Of a DNA stretch of 64,000 bases, positions 1-8,025 are shown piece by piece; within the stretch, counting starts at the first letter, position 1; every line of letters starts with the position of its first letter. The stretch lies in contig OY968767.1 of the NCBI GenBank assembly GCA_963695375.1, forward strand, positions 2,418,001 through 2,482,000. The letters are read 5' to 3'. This DNA is from JACCVL01 sp963695375 (GTDB lineage: Bacteria; Actinomycetota; Actinomycetes; Propionibacteriales; Nocardioidaceae). The position numbers were made by a program, and so were the translations under genes. Under the pieces are notes generated by a model. The model made no database searches. It was not told the origin of the DNA and was given only the letters and a program-made list of their open reading frames with translations.

Positions 1-137
1 ATGTGAAGGGTAGGTTGCTCACGTGTTACTCACCCGTTCGCCGCTCGTGTACTCCCGAAGGAGCCTTACCGCTCGACTTGCATGTGTTAAGCACGCCGCC
101 AGCGTTCGTCCTGAGCCAGGATCAAACTCTCCGTTGA
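1..137 (-). rRNA. 16S ribosomal RNA, 5' end (partial)
   Basis: Read on the minus strand, the segment contains the universal 27F primer site AGAGTTTGATCCTGGCTCAG (5' end at 130). It continues through GACGAACGCTGGCGG and the V1 region to the V2 border, where the window ends. E. coli numbering puts the mature 5' end near 137. V1 carries the short GTAAGGCTCC-type hairpin seen in many actinobacteria. Only the first ~137 nt are present, so the 23S and 5S genes, if linked, lie outside. Confidence 0.97.
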
Positions 138-283
138 TTTCTATGGTTGTCGCCCGGAGGCGATTCCCTCAACAGTTGACCCTGACAAGTTGACATCACT
201 TGTCAAAGGAATCCGCCGTCGTCTGGGCAGGTTGCACCCAGCCGCCGACGGGGCGTTACTAAATTCATCGTCGACTTTTGACA

Positions 284-302
284 CACTGTTGAGTTCTCAA
301 GG
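284..302 (-). promoter_or_regulatory. rrn leader boxA-like antitermination element
   Basis: Minus strand reads CCTTGAGAACTCAACAGTG. The core TTGAGAACTCAA resembles the boxA/CL1 element of mycobacterial and other actinobacterial rrn leaders (TTTGAGAACTCAA), which recruits the Nus antitermination complex. It lies about 150 nt upstream of mature 16S and downstream of both promoters, as expected. Function is inferred from family knowledge. Confidence 0.6.
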
Positions 303-361
303 ATCGAGCGCGCACCGAAACGTTTCAGCCTTCCGGCCTCGCGCTTCGGGGCAACTGTTCC

Positions 362-390
362 ACCTTACCGGTGGGCCCCACCCCGGTCAA
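362..390 (-). promoter_or_regulatory. rRNA operon promoter, proximal
   Basis: On the minus strand: -35 TTGACC (390-385), a 17-nt spacer, -10 TAAGGT (367-362). Spacing is optimal and the -35 matches 5 of 6 consensus bases. The start would fall near 355, upstream of the boxA-like element and ~220 nt from mature 16S. Confidence 0.65.
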
Positions 391-528
391 ACCAGGTTTC
401 GGGGACCCCGCCCCGGCCGTCACTCCACGGACGCAACAGGTGCGTCGAGGGTCGTACCAGGGGGTTTCGCCGGAGCCGAACACCCGACGTCACCGTCTTG
501 CGTCCCGCCGCTCGTGGCGACAGGAAGA

Positions 529-558
529 ACACTAGAGAGACGCTCTCCGGCCCGTCAA
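529..558 (-). promoter_or_regulatory. rRNA operon promoter, distal
   Basis: On the minus strand: -35 TTGACG (558-553), an 18-nt spacer, -10 TAGTGT (534-529). It lies ~165 nt upstream of the proximal promoter. Tandem promoters are usual for rRNA operons in actinobacteria. Confidence 0.6.
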
Positions 559-662
559 ATCGGGGTCCGATCCGGGGTGGGGCGGCGGGCGTTGGTGCAG
601 GTCAGCGCCCTGTGACCGATGCGGATGGGCAGTCGCGACGTGCGGACCGGCTCCGCGAGGTG

Positions 663-1931
663 TCAGCGCTTGACCCGCAGGCCGGCGATGGTGCGCTTCC
701 CGCGGCGCAGCACGATCCAGCCTCCGGGCAGCACGCGGGCCGCGGCCAACGGCGACTCGGCGTCGACCTCCCGTTCGTTGTTCACATACGCCCCGCGGTC
801 CTGGACCGCGCGACGGGCCTCGGACCGGCTGCGCACCAGCCCGGTCAGGACCAGCGCGTCCACCAGGCTGGGCAGCTCGGCACCGCCGGCGACCTCGGCA
901 TGCGGCGCCTCGGTCAGCGCGGCGGTCAGCGTCGCCTCGGGCAGCGCGTACAGGTCGCCACCGCCGAACAGCGCGGCAGCGGCCTGCTCGGCGGCCCGGG
1001 TCTCGGTCTCCCCGTGCACCAGGGCGGTGACGTCTGCGGCGAGGGCGCGCTGGGCCAGCCGCGCGGCCGGGCGGTCCGCGGCGGTCCGCTCCAGCTCGGC
1101 GATCTCGTCCAGTGAGCGGAACGAGAACTGCCGCAGGTGGGTGCCGACCATCGCGTCCTCGTCGTTGACCCAGAACTGGTGGAAGGCGTACGGGCTCATC
1201 AGCTCGGGGTCGAGCCAGACCGTGCCGGTCTCGGTCTTGCCGTACTTGGTGCCGTCGGCCTTGGTGATCAGCGGCGTCGCCAGGGCGTGCACCGAACCGC
1301 CCTCGGCGCGGCGGACCAGCTCCACCCCGGCGGTGATGTTGCCCCACTGGTCGCTGCCCCCGGTCTGCATCCGGCAGCCGTAGCGGCGGTGCAGCTCGAG
1401 GTAGTCCATGGCCTGCAACAGCACGTAGCTGAACTCGGTGTAGCTGATGCCCTCCTCGAGCCGGGACCGGACCACCTCCCGGCCGAGCATCCGGTTCACC
1501 GGGAAGTGCCGCCCGACGTCGCGCAGGAAGTCCAGGGCCGACAGCGGCGCCGTCCAGTCCAGGTTGTTGACGACGACGGCGGGGTGCTCGCCACCGAAGT
1601 CGAGGAAGCGCGCCACCTGGCCACGGATCCGCTGCACCCAGCCCGCCACCACGTCGCGATCGTTCAAGGCCCGCTCGCCGGTGGCCTTCGGGTCCCCGAT
1701 CAGGCCGGTGGCGCCGCCGACCAGGATCAGCGGCCGGTGTCCGGCCTGCTGCAGCCGGCGCGCGGTGAGGAGCTGCACCAGGTTGCCCATGTGCAGGCTG
1801 GGCGCCGTCGGGTCGAAGCCGACGTAGAAGGTGACCGGGCCGTCCGTCAGCGCCGCCCGCAGGGCCGCTCGGTCGGTCGAGTGGGCGACGAGGCTGCGCG
1901 CCTCGAGATCGGAGAGGACGTCGGCGGTCAC
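663..1931 (-). CDS. tyrS: tyrosyl-tRNA synthetase
   Basis: Attaches tyrosine to tRNA-Tyr in the cytoplasm (class I synthetase). The 422-residue product is of normal bacterial length. It shows the HIGH-type signature HMGN near residue 47 inside FDPTAPSLHMGN, the KMSKS-type loop KYGKT near residue 230 (TyrS normally has KFGKT), and a C-terminal S4 RNA-binding domain. The GTG at 1931 is chosen because GGGAG precedes it and the conserved N-terminus begins there; longer readings run into the glycosylase gene. It ends the arginine-operon transcript and lies upstream of the rRNA promoters. No T-box leader is visible. Confidence 0.95.
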   Translation of the reverse strand: MTADVLSDLEARSLVAHSTDRAALRAALTDGPVTFYVGFDPTAPSLHMGNLVQLLTARRLQQAGHRPLILVGGATGLIGDPKATGERALNDRDVVAGWVQRIRGQVARFLDFGGEHPAVVVNNLDWTAPLSALDFLRDVGRHFPVNRMLGREVVRSRLEEGISYTEFSYVLLQAMDYLELHRRYGCRMQTGGSDQWGNITAGVELVRRAEGGSVHALATPLITKADGTKYGKTETGTVWLDPELMSPYAFHQFWVNDEDAMVGTHLRQFSFRSLDEIAELERTAADRPAARLAQRALAADVTALVHGETETRAAEQAAAALFGGGDLYALPEATLTAALTEAPHAEVAGGAELPSLVDALVLTGLVRSRSEARRAVQDRGAYVNNEREVDAESPLAAARVLPGGWIVLRRGKRTIAGLRVKR

Positions 1932-1962
1932 GGGCCGAGTCTCCCGCACCGGGACCGCGCGG

Positions 1963-2622
1963 TCATCGCGGCACGTCCGCGCCGTCGGCGGCCACCGGCG
2001 CCGCCGCCTCTCCGGGGGCGCGGGGGCTCCGCTTGTACGCACTGACAGTCGGCTCGCCGATCACCCAGAACCGCCAGTGCACGTCCGCCGCCCACCGCAC
2101 GCCGACCCGGCGACCGGTTCCGATCCGGGCCCGGTCCACCGGTGCTCCCGGCCGCAACCGCACCGGCTCTCCGGCGAGGAGGTCCGCGCCGTCGTGCGCG
2201 CCATCCAGGCCGAGGGCTCGTCCGAGGCAACCGGGACCGCGCGCGAGCGACCGGTCCGGCACCCGGTCCCCGCGTCGCCGCCGCGCCAGCTCGGCACCCT
2301 CGACCACCCGGCCGGCGCGCAGCAGCACCGCCGACGCCTCGCCGGCTGCCCCCGTCACCACGTTGCCGCACCAGTGCATCCCGTACGAGAGGTAGCAGTA
2401 CAACCGGCCGGCGCGGCCGAACATCACCTCGTTCCTCGCGGTCGGACCCCGATAGGCGTGGCTGGCCGGGTCGGCGCCGCCGAGGTAGGCCTCCACCTCG
2501 GTGAGGACGACCGTCACGGTGCCGTCCCCGGTCCGGTGACTGAGCGTCCAGCCCAGCAGGTCCGGTGCGACCTCGTCGGCCGGGCGGGACAACCGCCGGC
2601 GAAGCGTCCCGGCGGTGGTCAC
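1963..2622 (-). CDS. 3-methyladenine DNA glycosylase (AAG/MPG family)
   Basis: Base-excision repair enzyme that flips out and removes alkylated purines such as 3-methyladenine. The 219-residue protein contains the AAG signatures: catalytic glutamate in LTEVEAYLGG, SHAYRGPTARN, the Tyr-rich YCYLSYGMHWC, and AVLLRAG. The GTG start at 2622 overlaps the argH stop (GTGA), implying translational coupling. The same argH-glycosylase-tyrS order is common in actinobacteria, so its place at the end of the arg operon is probably ancestral. Confidence 0.92.
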   Translation of the reverse strand: MTTAGTLRRRLSRPADEVAPDLLGWTLSHRTGDGTVTVVLTEVEAYLGGADPASHAYRGPTARNEVMFGRAGRLYCYLSYGMHWCGNVVTGAAGEASAVLLRAGRVVEGAELARRRRGDRVPDRSLARGPGCLGRALGLDGAHDGADLLAGEPVRLRPGAPVDRARIGTGRRVGVRWAADVHWRFWVIGEPTVSAYKRSPRAPGEAAAPVAADGADVPR

Positions 2623-4073
2623 GACCCGTCCCGCAGCCGACCCCGCAGATCGGCCACCCGCTCCCCCAGCTCGTCGAGTTGTTCGCGGACCCGGTCGGGT
2701 GCGGTGCCACCGCGGGCGTCCCTGGAGGCGACCGACCCGGCCACCGTCAAGACCGTCCGCACCTCCGGGGTGAGCGCCGGCGACATGTCCGCGAGATCCT
2801 GGTCGGACAGCTCGGCCAGGCTCACGCCCAGCTGCTCGCAGCGCCGCACGCAGGCACCCGCGGCCTCATGTGCCTCGCGGAACGGCACGCCGCGCCGGAC
2901 CAGCCACTCCGCGACGTCGGTGGCCAGCGAGAAGCCACCCGGCGCGAGCTCCTCCAGCCGGTCGGGATGGAACGCCAGCGTGGCCACCATCCCGGTGAAC
3001 GCGGGCAGCAGCACGGTGAGCGTGTCGATGCCGTCGAAGGCGGGCTCCTTGTCCTCCTGCAGGTCCCGGTTGTAGGCGAGCGGCAGCCCTTTCAGCGTGG
3101 TCAGCAGCCCGGCCAGGTGCCCGACCAGCCGGCCGGACTTGCCGCGGGCCAGCTCGGCCACGTCCGGGTTCTTCTTCTGCGGCATCAGGCTCGACCCGGT
3201 CGACCAGCCGTCGTGCAAGGTGACGAACCCGAGCTCGTGGGTGGCCCACAGCACGATCTCCTCGGCGAACCGGGACAGGTCCACGCCGGTCATGGCCAGC
3301 ACGAAGCAGAACTCGGCCGCGAAGTCACGGGCGGCGGTGCCGTCGATCGAGTTGGCGGACGACCCGGTGAAGCCGAGCTCCGCGGCCACCGCCTCGGGGT
3401 CGAGTCCGAGCGACGACCCGGCCAGCGCCCCGGACCCGTACGGCGAGTCGGCGGCGACCCGCCGGTCCCAGTCGCGCAGCCGCTCGACGTCGCGCAGCAG
3501 CGGCCACGCGTGCGCGAGCAGATGGTGCGAGAGCAGCACCGGCTGGGCGTGCTGCAGGTGGGTGCGCCCGGGCATCGCGACCCCGAGGTGCCGCCGGGCG
3601 TGTACCGCCAGCGCGTCCACCAGGTCGAGCAGCAGTCCCGCCACCGTGTCGGCCTGGTCCCGCAGGTACATCCGGAACAGCGTGGCTACCTGGTCGTTGC
3701 GGGAGCGGCCGGCCCGCAGCCGACCTCCCAGGGCCGGGCCCAACCGCTCGACCAGCCCACGCTCGAGCGCGGTGTGCACGTCCTCGTCCTCCGGCGCCGG
3801 GCGGAAGGTGCCGGCGGCGACGTCCGCCCCGAGACGGTCGATGCCGTCCAGCAGGGCCGCGAGGTCGTCGTCGCCGAGCAGCCCGGCCCGGTGCAGGACG
3901 CGGGCGTGCGCCCGCGACCCGGCCAGGTCGTAGGGCGCGAGCCGCCAGTCGAAGTGCGTGGACCGGGACAGGGCCTGCAGGGCCGGCTCCGGGCCGCTCG
4001 CGAACCGGCCGCCCCACAGCGCCACCGGCGGGTCGGTCCGTGGCGAGCCGGACGGGTCCTTCTCAGCCGCCAT
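2619..4073 (-). CDS. argH: argininosuccinate lyase
   Basis: Last step of arginine synthesis: cleaves argininosuccinate to arginine and fumarate. The 484-residue product belongs to the fumarase/aspartase superfamily. It has the N-terminal WGGRF, the HTHLQHAQP-type segment (here RTHLQHAQPVL), and the signature GSSLMPQKKNPD near residue 290 with the catalytic serine loop. The ATG at 4073 fits the family N-terminus (WGGRF about 18 residues in); its first 11 nt overlap the argG 3' end. Expression therefore depends on the argC-H transcript. Confidence 0.96.
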   Translation of the reverse strand: MAAEKDPSGSPRTDPPVALWGGRFASGPEPALQALSRSTHFDWRLAPYDLAGSRAHARVLHRAGLLGDDDLAALLDGIDRLGADVAAGTFRPAPEDEDVHTALERGLVERLGPALGGRLRAGRSRNDQVATLFRMYLRDQADTVAGLLLDLVDALAVHARRHLGVAMPGRTHLQHAQPVLLSHHLLAHAWPLLRDVERLRDWDRRVAADSPYGSGALAGSSLGLDPEAVAAELGFTGSSANSIDGTAARDFAAEFCFVLAMTGVDLSRFAEEIVLWATHELGFVTLHDGWSTGSSLMPQKKNPDVAELARGKSGRLVGHLAGLLTTLKGLPLAYNRDLQEDKEPAFDGIDTLTVLLPAFTGMVATLAFHPDRLEELAPGGFSLATDVAEWLVRRGVPFREAHEAAGACVRRCEQLGVSLAELSDQDLADMSPALTPEVRTVLTVAGSVASRDARGGTAPDRVREQLDELGERVADLRGRLRDGS

Positions 4074-5283
4074 GGCCGGATTCTGACGCAACCCGGTGGT
4101 CGCGGGTCGCCGCCATCCGGCTCGGCAGCCCCCACAGCTCGACGAACCCCTTGGCCAGCGACTGGTCGAACCGGTCGCCCTCGTCGTAGGTGGCCATGGC
4201 GAAGTCGTACAACCCGGAGTCGGACCGCCGGCCGGTGGGCACCGCCCGCCCGCCGTGCAGCACCAGCCGGATGTCGCCGCTGACATGCACCGACGCCGAG
4301 TCCACGAAGGCGTCCAGCGAGCGCTTGAGCGGTGAGAACCACAGACCGTCGTAGGCAAGCTCGGCCCAGCGCTGGTCGACCGCCTTCTTGAACCGCGCGA
4401 GGTCGCGCTCGACGGTGACCGTCTCCAGCTCGGCGTGCGCGGTGATCAGCGTGAGGGCGCCGGGCGCCTCGTAGACCTCCCGGCTCTTGATGCCGACCAG
4501 CCGGTCCTCGACGACGTCGAGCCGGCCCACCCCCTGGGCGCCGGCCCGGGCGTTCAGCTGCTCGATGGCCTGCAGCACGGTCACCGGCTTGCCGTCGAGG
4601 GCCACCGGGACGCCGTCGTCGAACGACACCACCACCTCGTCGGGATCCCGCGGCACCGCTGGGTCGCTGGTGTAGTCGTAGACGTCCTCGACCGGCGCGT
4701 TCCAGATGTCCTCCAGGAAACCGGTCTCGACCGCCCGGCCCCAGACGTTCTGGTCGATGGAGTACGGCGACGAGCGGGTGACGTCGATCGGGAGGTCGCG
4801 GTCGGCGGCGTAGGCGATCGCCTTGTCCCGGGTCCAGGCGTAGTCCCGGACCGGGGCGATCACCGACAGCTCGGGCGCCAGCGCGCCCACGCCTACCTCG
4901 AAGCGGACCTGGTCGTTGCCCTTGCCGGTGCAGCCGTGGCTGACCGTGGTCGCGCCGTGGTACCGGGCGGCCTCGACCAGGTGCTTGACGATCAGCGGCC
5001 GGGACAGCGCGGAGACCAGCGGATAGCGGTCCATGTAGAGCGCGTTCGCCCGCAGCGCGGGCAGGCAGTAGTCGTCGGCGAACTCGTCGCGCGCGTCCAC
5101 CACGACGGCCTCGACGGCCCCGCACGCCAGCGCTCGCCGGCGGATGGTCTCCATGTCCTCGCCGCCCTGTCCCACGTCCACGGCGACGGCGACCACCTCC
5201 GCGCCGGTGGCCTCGGCGAGCCAGCCGATGGCGACGGAGGTGTCGAGGCCCCCGGAGTAGGCGAGGACGACGCGGTCGGTCAC
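4063..5283 (-). CDS. argG: argininosuccinate synthase
   Basis: Joins citrulline and aspartate using ATP, giving argininosuccinate, AMP and PPi. The 406-residue protein has the PP-loop AYSGGLDTS at residues 8-16, the SHGCTGKGNDQVRFE motif near residue 120, and SPYSIDQNVWGR typical of ArgG. The GTG at 5283 overlaps the argR stop as GTGA. Length and motifs match the bacterial family throughout. Confidence 0.97.
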   Translation of the reverse strand: MTDRVVLAYSGGLDTSVAIGWLAEATGAEVVAVAVDVGQGGEDMETIRRRALACGAVEAVVVDARDEFADDYCLPALRANALYMDRYPLVSALSRPLIVKHLVEAARYHGATTVSHGCTGKGNDQVRFEVGVGALAPELSVIAPVRDYAWTRDKAIAYAADRDLPIDVTRSSPYSIDQNVWGRAVETGFLEDIWNAPVEDVYDYTSDPAVPRDPDEVVVSFDDGVPVALDGKPVTVLQAIEQLNARAGAQGVGRLDVVEDRLVGIKSREVYEAPGALTLITAHAELETVTVERDLARFKKAVDQRWAELAYDGLWFSPLKRSLDAFVDSASVHVSGDIRLVLHGGRAVPTGRRSDSGLYDFAMATYDEGDRFDQSLAKGFVELWGLPSRMAATRDHRVASESGHGG

Positions 5284-5840
5284 GGGAGCTCCTGCGGGTC
5301 GATGGTGTCGGGTCCGGGGTCTGCGGGGTGGTCCTGCTCGGCCAGCGCGACCAGGTCGTGCGCCAGGGCGGCGCCGCCGTCGGGGTCCCGGGCGATCAGC
5401 AGGACCGTGTCGTCGCCGGCGATGGTGCCGAGGACGCTGCTCAGGCCGGCGTGGTCCACCGCAGACGCGAAGAACTGCGCGGCACCGGGCGGCGTGCGCA
5501 GCACCACCAGGTTCGCGCTGGCCTCCGCACTGACCAGGAGCTCGCCGGCCAGCCGGCCGAGCCGCCCCCGGCCGGTCGCCGAGTCCTGCGCCGGCGCGGG
5601 CCGGCGGTCTCCGCCCTCGCCAGGGACCGCGTAGACCAACGCTCCGTCGCTGTCGCGGACCCGGACGGCGTCGAGCTCGAGCAGGTCCCGCGACAGCGTG
5701 GTCTGCGTCGCCAGCACGCCGGCCTCGGCGAGCCGCTCGACGAGCTCGCTCTGGGAGCGCACCCGATGCCGGCCGAGGACCTGCACGATCAACCGCTGGC
5801 GGGCGGCCTTGGTGTGCGGGATCACCGCCTGGGACGTCAC
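5280..5840 (-). CDS. argR: arginine repressor ArgR
   Basis: Arginine-sensing hexameric repressor. The 186-residue protein has an N-terminal winged helix (roughly residues 10-80, including QSELVERL and TLSRDLLEL) and a C-terminal oligomerisation/arginine-binding domain with GTIAGDDTVLLIARD, matching the GDDT arginine-contact motif. It lies inside the operon it should control, between argF and argG, with GTGA overlaps on both sides. Its probable operator is the palindrome upstream of argC. The C-terminal tail after the core domain is ~20 residues of low-complexity Asp/Pro-rich sequence. Confidence 0.95.
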   Translation of the reverse strand: MTSQAVIPHTKAARQRLIVQVLGRHRVRSQSELVERLAEAGVLATQTTLSRDLLELDAVRVRDSDGALVYAVPGEGGDRRPAPAQDSATGRGRLGRLAGELLVSAEASANLVVLRTPPGAAQFFASAVDHAGLSSVLGTIAGDDTVLLIARDPDGGAALAHDLVALAEQDHPADPGPDTIDPQELP

Positions 5841-6808
5841 GGAGCGCCCCCGGGTCGGTGGCCGCTCCTGGTGAGCAGCCAGCCGAGCAGCGCCTTCTGC
5901 GCGTGCAGCCGGTTCTCGGCCTCGTCCCAGACCACGCTGTGGGGACCGTCGATGACCGAGGCGGCGATCTCGGAGCCCCGGTAGGCAGGCAGGCAGTGCA
6001 GCACGAGCACGTCGTCGGCCGCGCGCTCCACCATCGCCTCGTCCACCGCGAACGGCACGAACGGGCGGGCCCGCTCCGCCGCCTCGTCCTCCTGGCCCAT
6101 GGACACCCAGGTGTCGGTCGCGACGACGTCCACGCCGGTCGTCGCGGTCACCGGGTCGTCGGTGACGAGAACCGAGCCGCCGGTGCTCTCGGCGATCTCC
6201 CGGGCCCGCTTCAGCACCCCGTCGTCGGGCACGTACGCCGCGGGTGAGCCGATCCGCACGTGCATGCCGGCGGTCGCGCCGCCGAGCAGGTACGACTGCG
6301 CCATGTTGTTGGCCCCGTCGCCCAGGTAGGCGAGCGTGCACCCGGCCAGCCGGCCGCGGTGCTCCCGGACGGTCAGCAGGTCGGCCAGGATCTGGCACGG
6401 GTGGAACGCGTCGGTGAGCGCGTTCACCACCGGGACGCCGACGTGCGCCGCCATCTCCTCGATCCGGTCCTGGCCGTACGTGCGCCACACCACCGCGGCC
6501 GCCTGCCGGCCGAGCACCCGGGCGGTGTCGGCGATCGACTCGCGCACGCCGACCTGGGCGAGCCGGGAGTCCAGCACCATCGGGTGCCCGCCGAGCTCGG
6601 CGATGCCGACGCTGAACGACACCTGGGTCCGCAGCGTGGGCTTGTCGAAGAGCACCGCGACCGTCTGCGGCCCCGCCAGCGGCCGGTGCCCGTGCCGGTC
6701 CGCCTTCATCCGCACGGCCAGGTCGAGCACCTCGGCCTGCTCGTCGGGGCTGAGGTCGTCGTCGCGCAGGAAGTGCCGCAGGCTGCTTCCGGTGCTGTGC
6801 GGGGTCAC
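5837..6808 (-). CDS. argF: ornithine carbamoyltransferase
   Basis: Transfers the carbamoyl group from carbamoyl phosphate to ornithine, forming citrulline. The 323-residue product shows FHPCQILADLLT, the LGDGANNMAQS ornithine loop, and HCLPAYRG with the catalytic cysteine near residue 268. The carbamoyl-phosphate loop, usually S-T/L-R-T-R, reads T58-L-R-T-Q62: the Arg60 and Thr61 equivalents are kept, but the first Ser and last Arg are changed. The rest of the protein is a clear anabolic OTC, so I still call ArgF. GTG start at 6808 overlaps the argD stop. Carbamoyl phosphate would come from CarAB in the pyr operon. Confidence 0.95.
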   Translation of the reverse strand: MTPHSTGSSLRHFLRDDDLSPDEQAEVLDLAVRMKADRHGHRPLAGPQTVAVLFDKPTLRTQVSFSVGIAELGGHPMVLDSRLAQVGVRESIADTARVLGRQAAAVVWRTYGQDRIEEMAAHVGVPVVNALTDAFHPCQILADLLTVREHRGRLAGCTLAYLGDGANNMAQSYLLGGATAGMHVRIGSPAAYVPDDGVLKRAREIAESTGGSVLVTDDPVTATTGVDVVATDTWVSMGQEDEAAERARPFVPFAVDEAMVERAADDVLVLHCLPAYRGSEIAASVIDGPHSVVWDEAENRLHAQKALLGWLLTRSGHRPGGAP

Positions 6809-8025
6809 GGGCTCTCCTCGTCGGTGGCCGCTGCTGCGGTCGCAGCGTCCAGCAAGCCTGGCAGGGCGTGCAGCCAGCGGTCGACGTGGTGCTCCTCCAG
6901 CACGAGCGGCGGTGCGGTTCGCAGCACCTCGGGAGTGCAGGCGTTGACGATGAACCCGGCGTCCAGGGCGCCGGCCGTGACGGCAGCCGCGTGCTGCCCT
7001 GCGAGCACCGTCCCGGTGAGCAGCCCGCGGCCGCGGACACCGCGCACGCCGGGGTGACCGAGGGCCAGCAGTCCGGCCCGCAGCTGCCCGCCCACGGCCG
7101 CGACCGACTGCAGCAGGCCCTCCTCCTCGATGGTTCGCAGCGTCGCCAGCGCAGCTGCGGCCGACACCGGGTTGCCGCCGAAGGTCGAACCGTGCTGGCC
7201 CGGCTGCAACAGGTCCGCCGCGCCGTCCAGGCCGACGCAGGCACCGACCGGGAGCCCACCGCCCAGGCCCTTGGCCAGCGTCACGACGTCCGGCCGGACA
7301 CCCTCCCGGCTGTGCGCGAACCAGTCCCCGGTGCGGCCGATGCCGGTCTGCACCTCGTCCAGCCAGAGCAGTGCTCCGTGCCGGCGGGTGATCCGGCGCG
7401 CCGCGGTCAGGTAGCCGTCGGGCGGCACGACCACCCCGGCCTCCCCCTGGACCGGCTCCAGCACCACGGCGGCCGTGCTCTCGTCGACCGTCCGCTCCAG
7501 CGCCTCGACGTCGCCGTACGGGACGAAGTCGACGCTGCCGGGCAGCGGCTCGAACGGTGCGCGGTGGGCCGCCGACGCGGTGAGCGCGAGGGCGCCCATC
7601 GTCCGGCCGTGGAAGGAGCCGACCGCGGCGACCAGCCGGGTCCGGCCGGTCCGCCGGGTGAGCTTCAGGGCGGCCTCGTTGGCCTCGGCACCGGACCCGC
7701 AGAGGAACACCTTGCCGGGCGCGCCGAGCAGCCCGACCAGCCGTTCGGCGAGCTCCACCTGCGGCCGGGTGGCGAACAGGTTCGACACGTGCCCCAGCGT
7801 CGACAGCTGCCGGGTCACGGCCTCGACGACGGCCGGGTGGGCGTGCCCGAGCGCGTTGACCGCGATCCCGCCGAGCAGGTCGAGGTAGCGCCTGCCGTCC
7901 TCGTCCCAGACGTGACAGCCCGCACCGCGTGCCAGCACCCGGCGGACGGGGCCGTAGGTGTTCATCACGACCGTCGCGTGCCGGGTGGACACGTCGGACC
8001 GCTCGGCGACCACCGCGTCGGTCAT
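6805..8025 (-). CDS. argD: acetylornithine aminotransferase
   Basis: PLP-dependent class III aminotransferase converting N-acetylglutamate semialdehyde to N-acetylornithine. The 406-residue protein has YLDLLGGIAVNALGH, CGSGAEANEAALKL, the FHGRTMGAL loop, WLDEVQTGIGRTG with the cofactor aspartate, and the PLP lysine in TLAKGLGGGLP near residue 250. ATG start at 8025, ATGA overlap with the argB stop. The context argB-argD-argF fixes the role as ArgD rather than another omega-aminotransferase. Confidence 0.96.
   Translation of the reverse strand: MTDAVVAERSDVSTRHATVVMNTYGPVRRVLARGAGCHVWDEDGRRYLDLLGGIAVNALGHAHPAVVEAVTRQLSTLGHVSNLFATRPQVELAERLVGLLGAPGKVFLCGSGAEANEAALKLTRRTGRTRLVAAVGSFHGRTMGALALTASAAHRAPFEPLPGSVDFVPYGDVEALERTVDESTAAVVLEPVQGEAGVVVPPDGYLTAARRITRRHGALLWLDEVQTGIGRTGDWFAHSREGVRPDVVTLAKGLGGGLPVGACVGLDGAADLLQPGQHGSTFGGNPVSAAAALATLRTIEEEGLLQSVAAVGGQLRAGLLALGHPGVRGVRGRGLLTGTVLAGQHAAAVTAGALDAGFIVNACTPEVLRTAPPLVLEEHHVDRWLHALPGLLDAATAAAATDEESP

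Larger units (their letters stand above)
138..662 (-). other. rRNA operon leader and upstream region, no protein gene
   Basis: These 525 nt lie between the tyrS stop and the 16S 5' end. They hold two sigma-70-like promoters, a conserved leader element and several GC hairpins likely involved in 16S processing. No open frame here has family resemblance or a ribosome binding site. I see no obvious terminator directly after tyrS, so some read-through into the rRNA promoter region is possible. Confidence 0.8.

Noticed and set aside
2565..4283. Plus-strand open frame opposite argH
   Set aside because: Shadow of argH on the other strand, no recognisable domains.
6805..8025. Alternative call as 4-aminobutyrate aminotransferase
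   Set aside because: Same class III family, but its overlaps with argB and argF fix it as ArgD.
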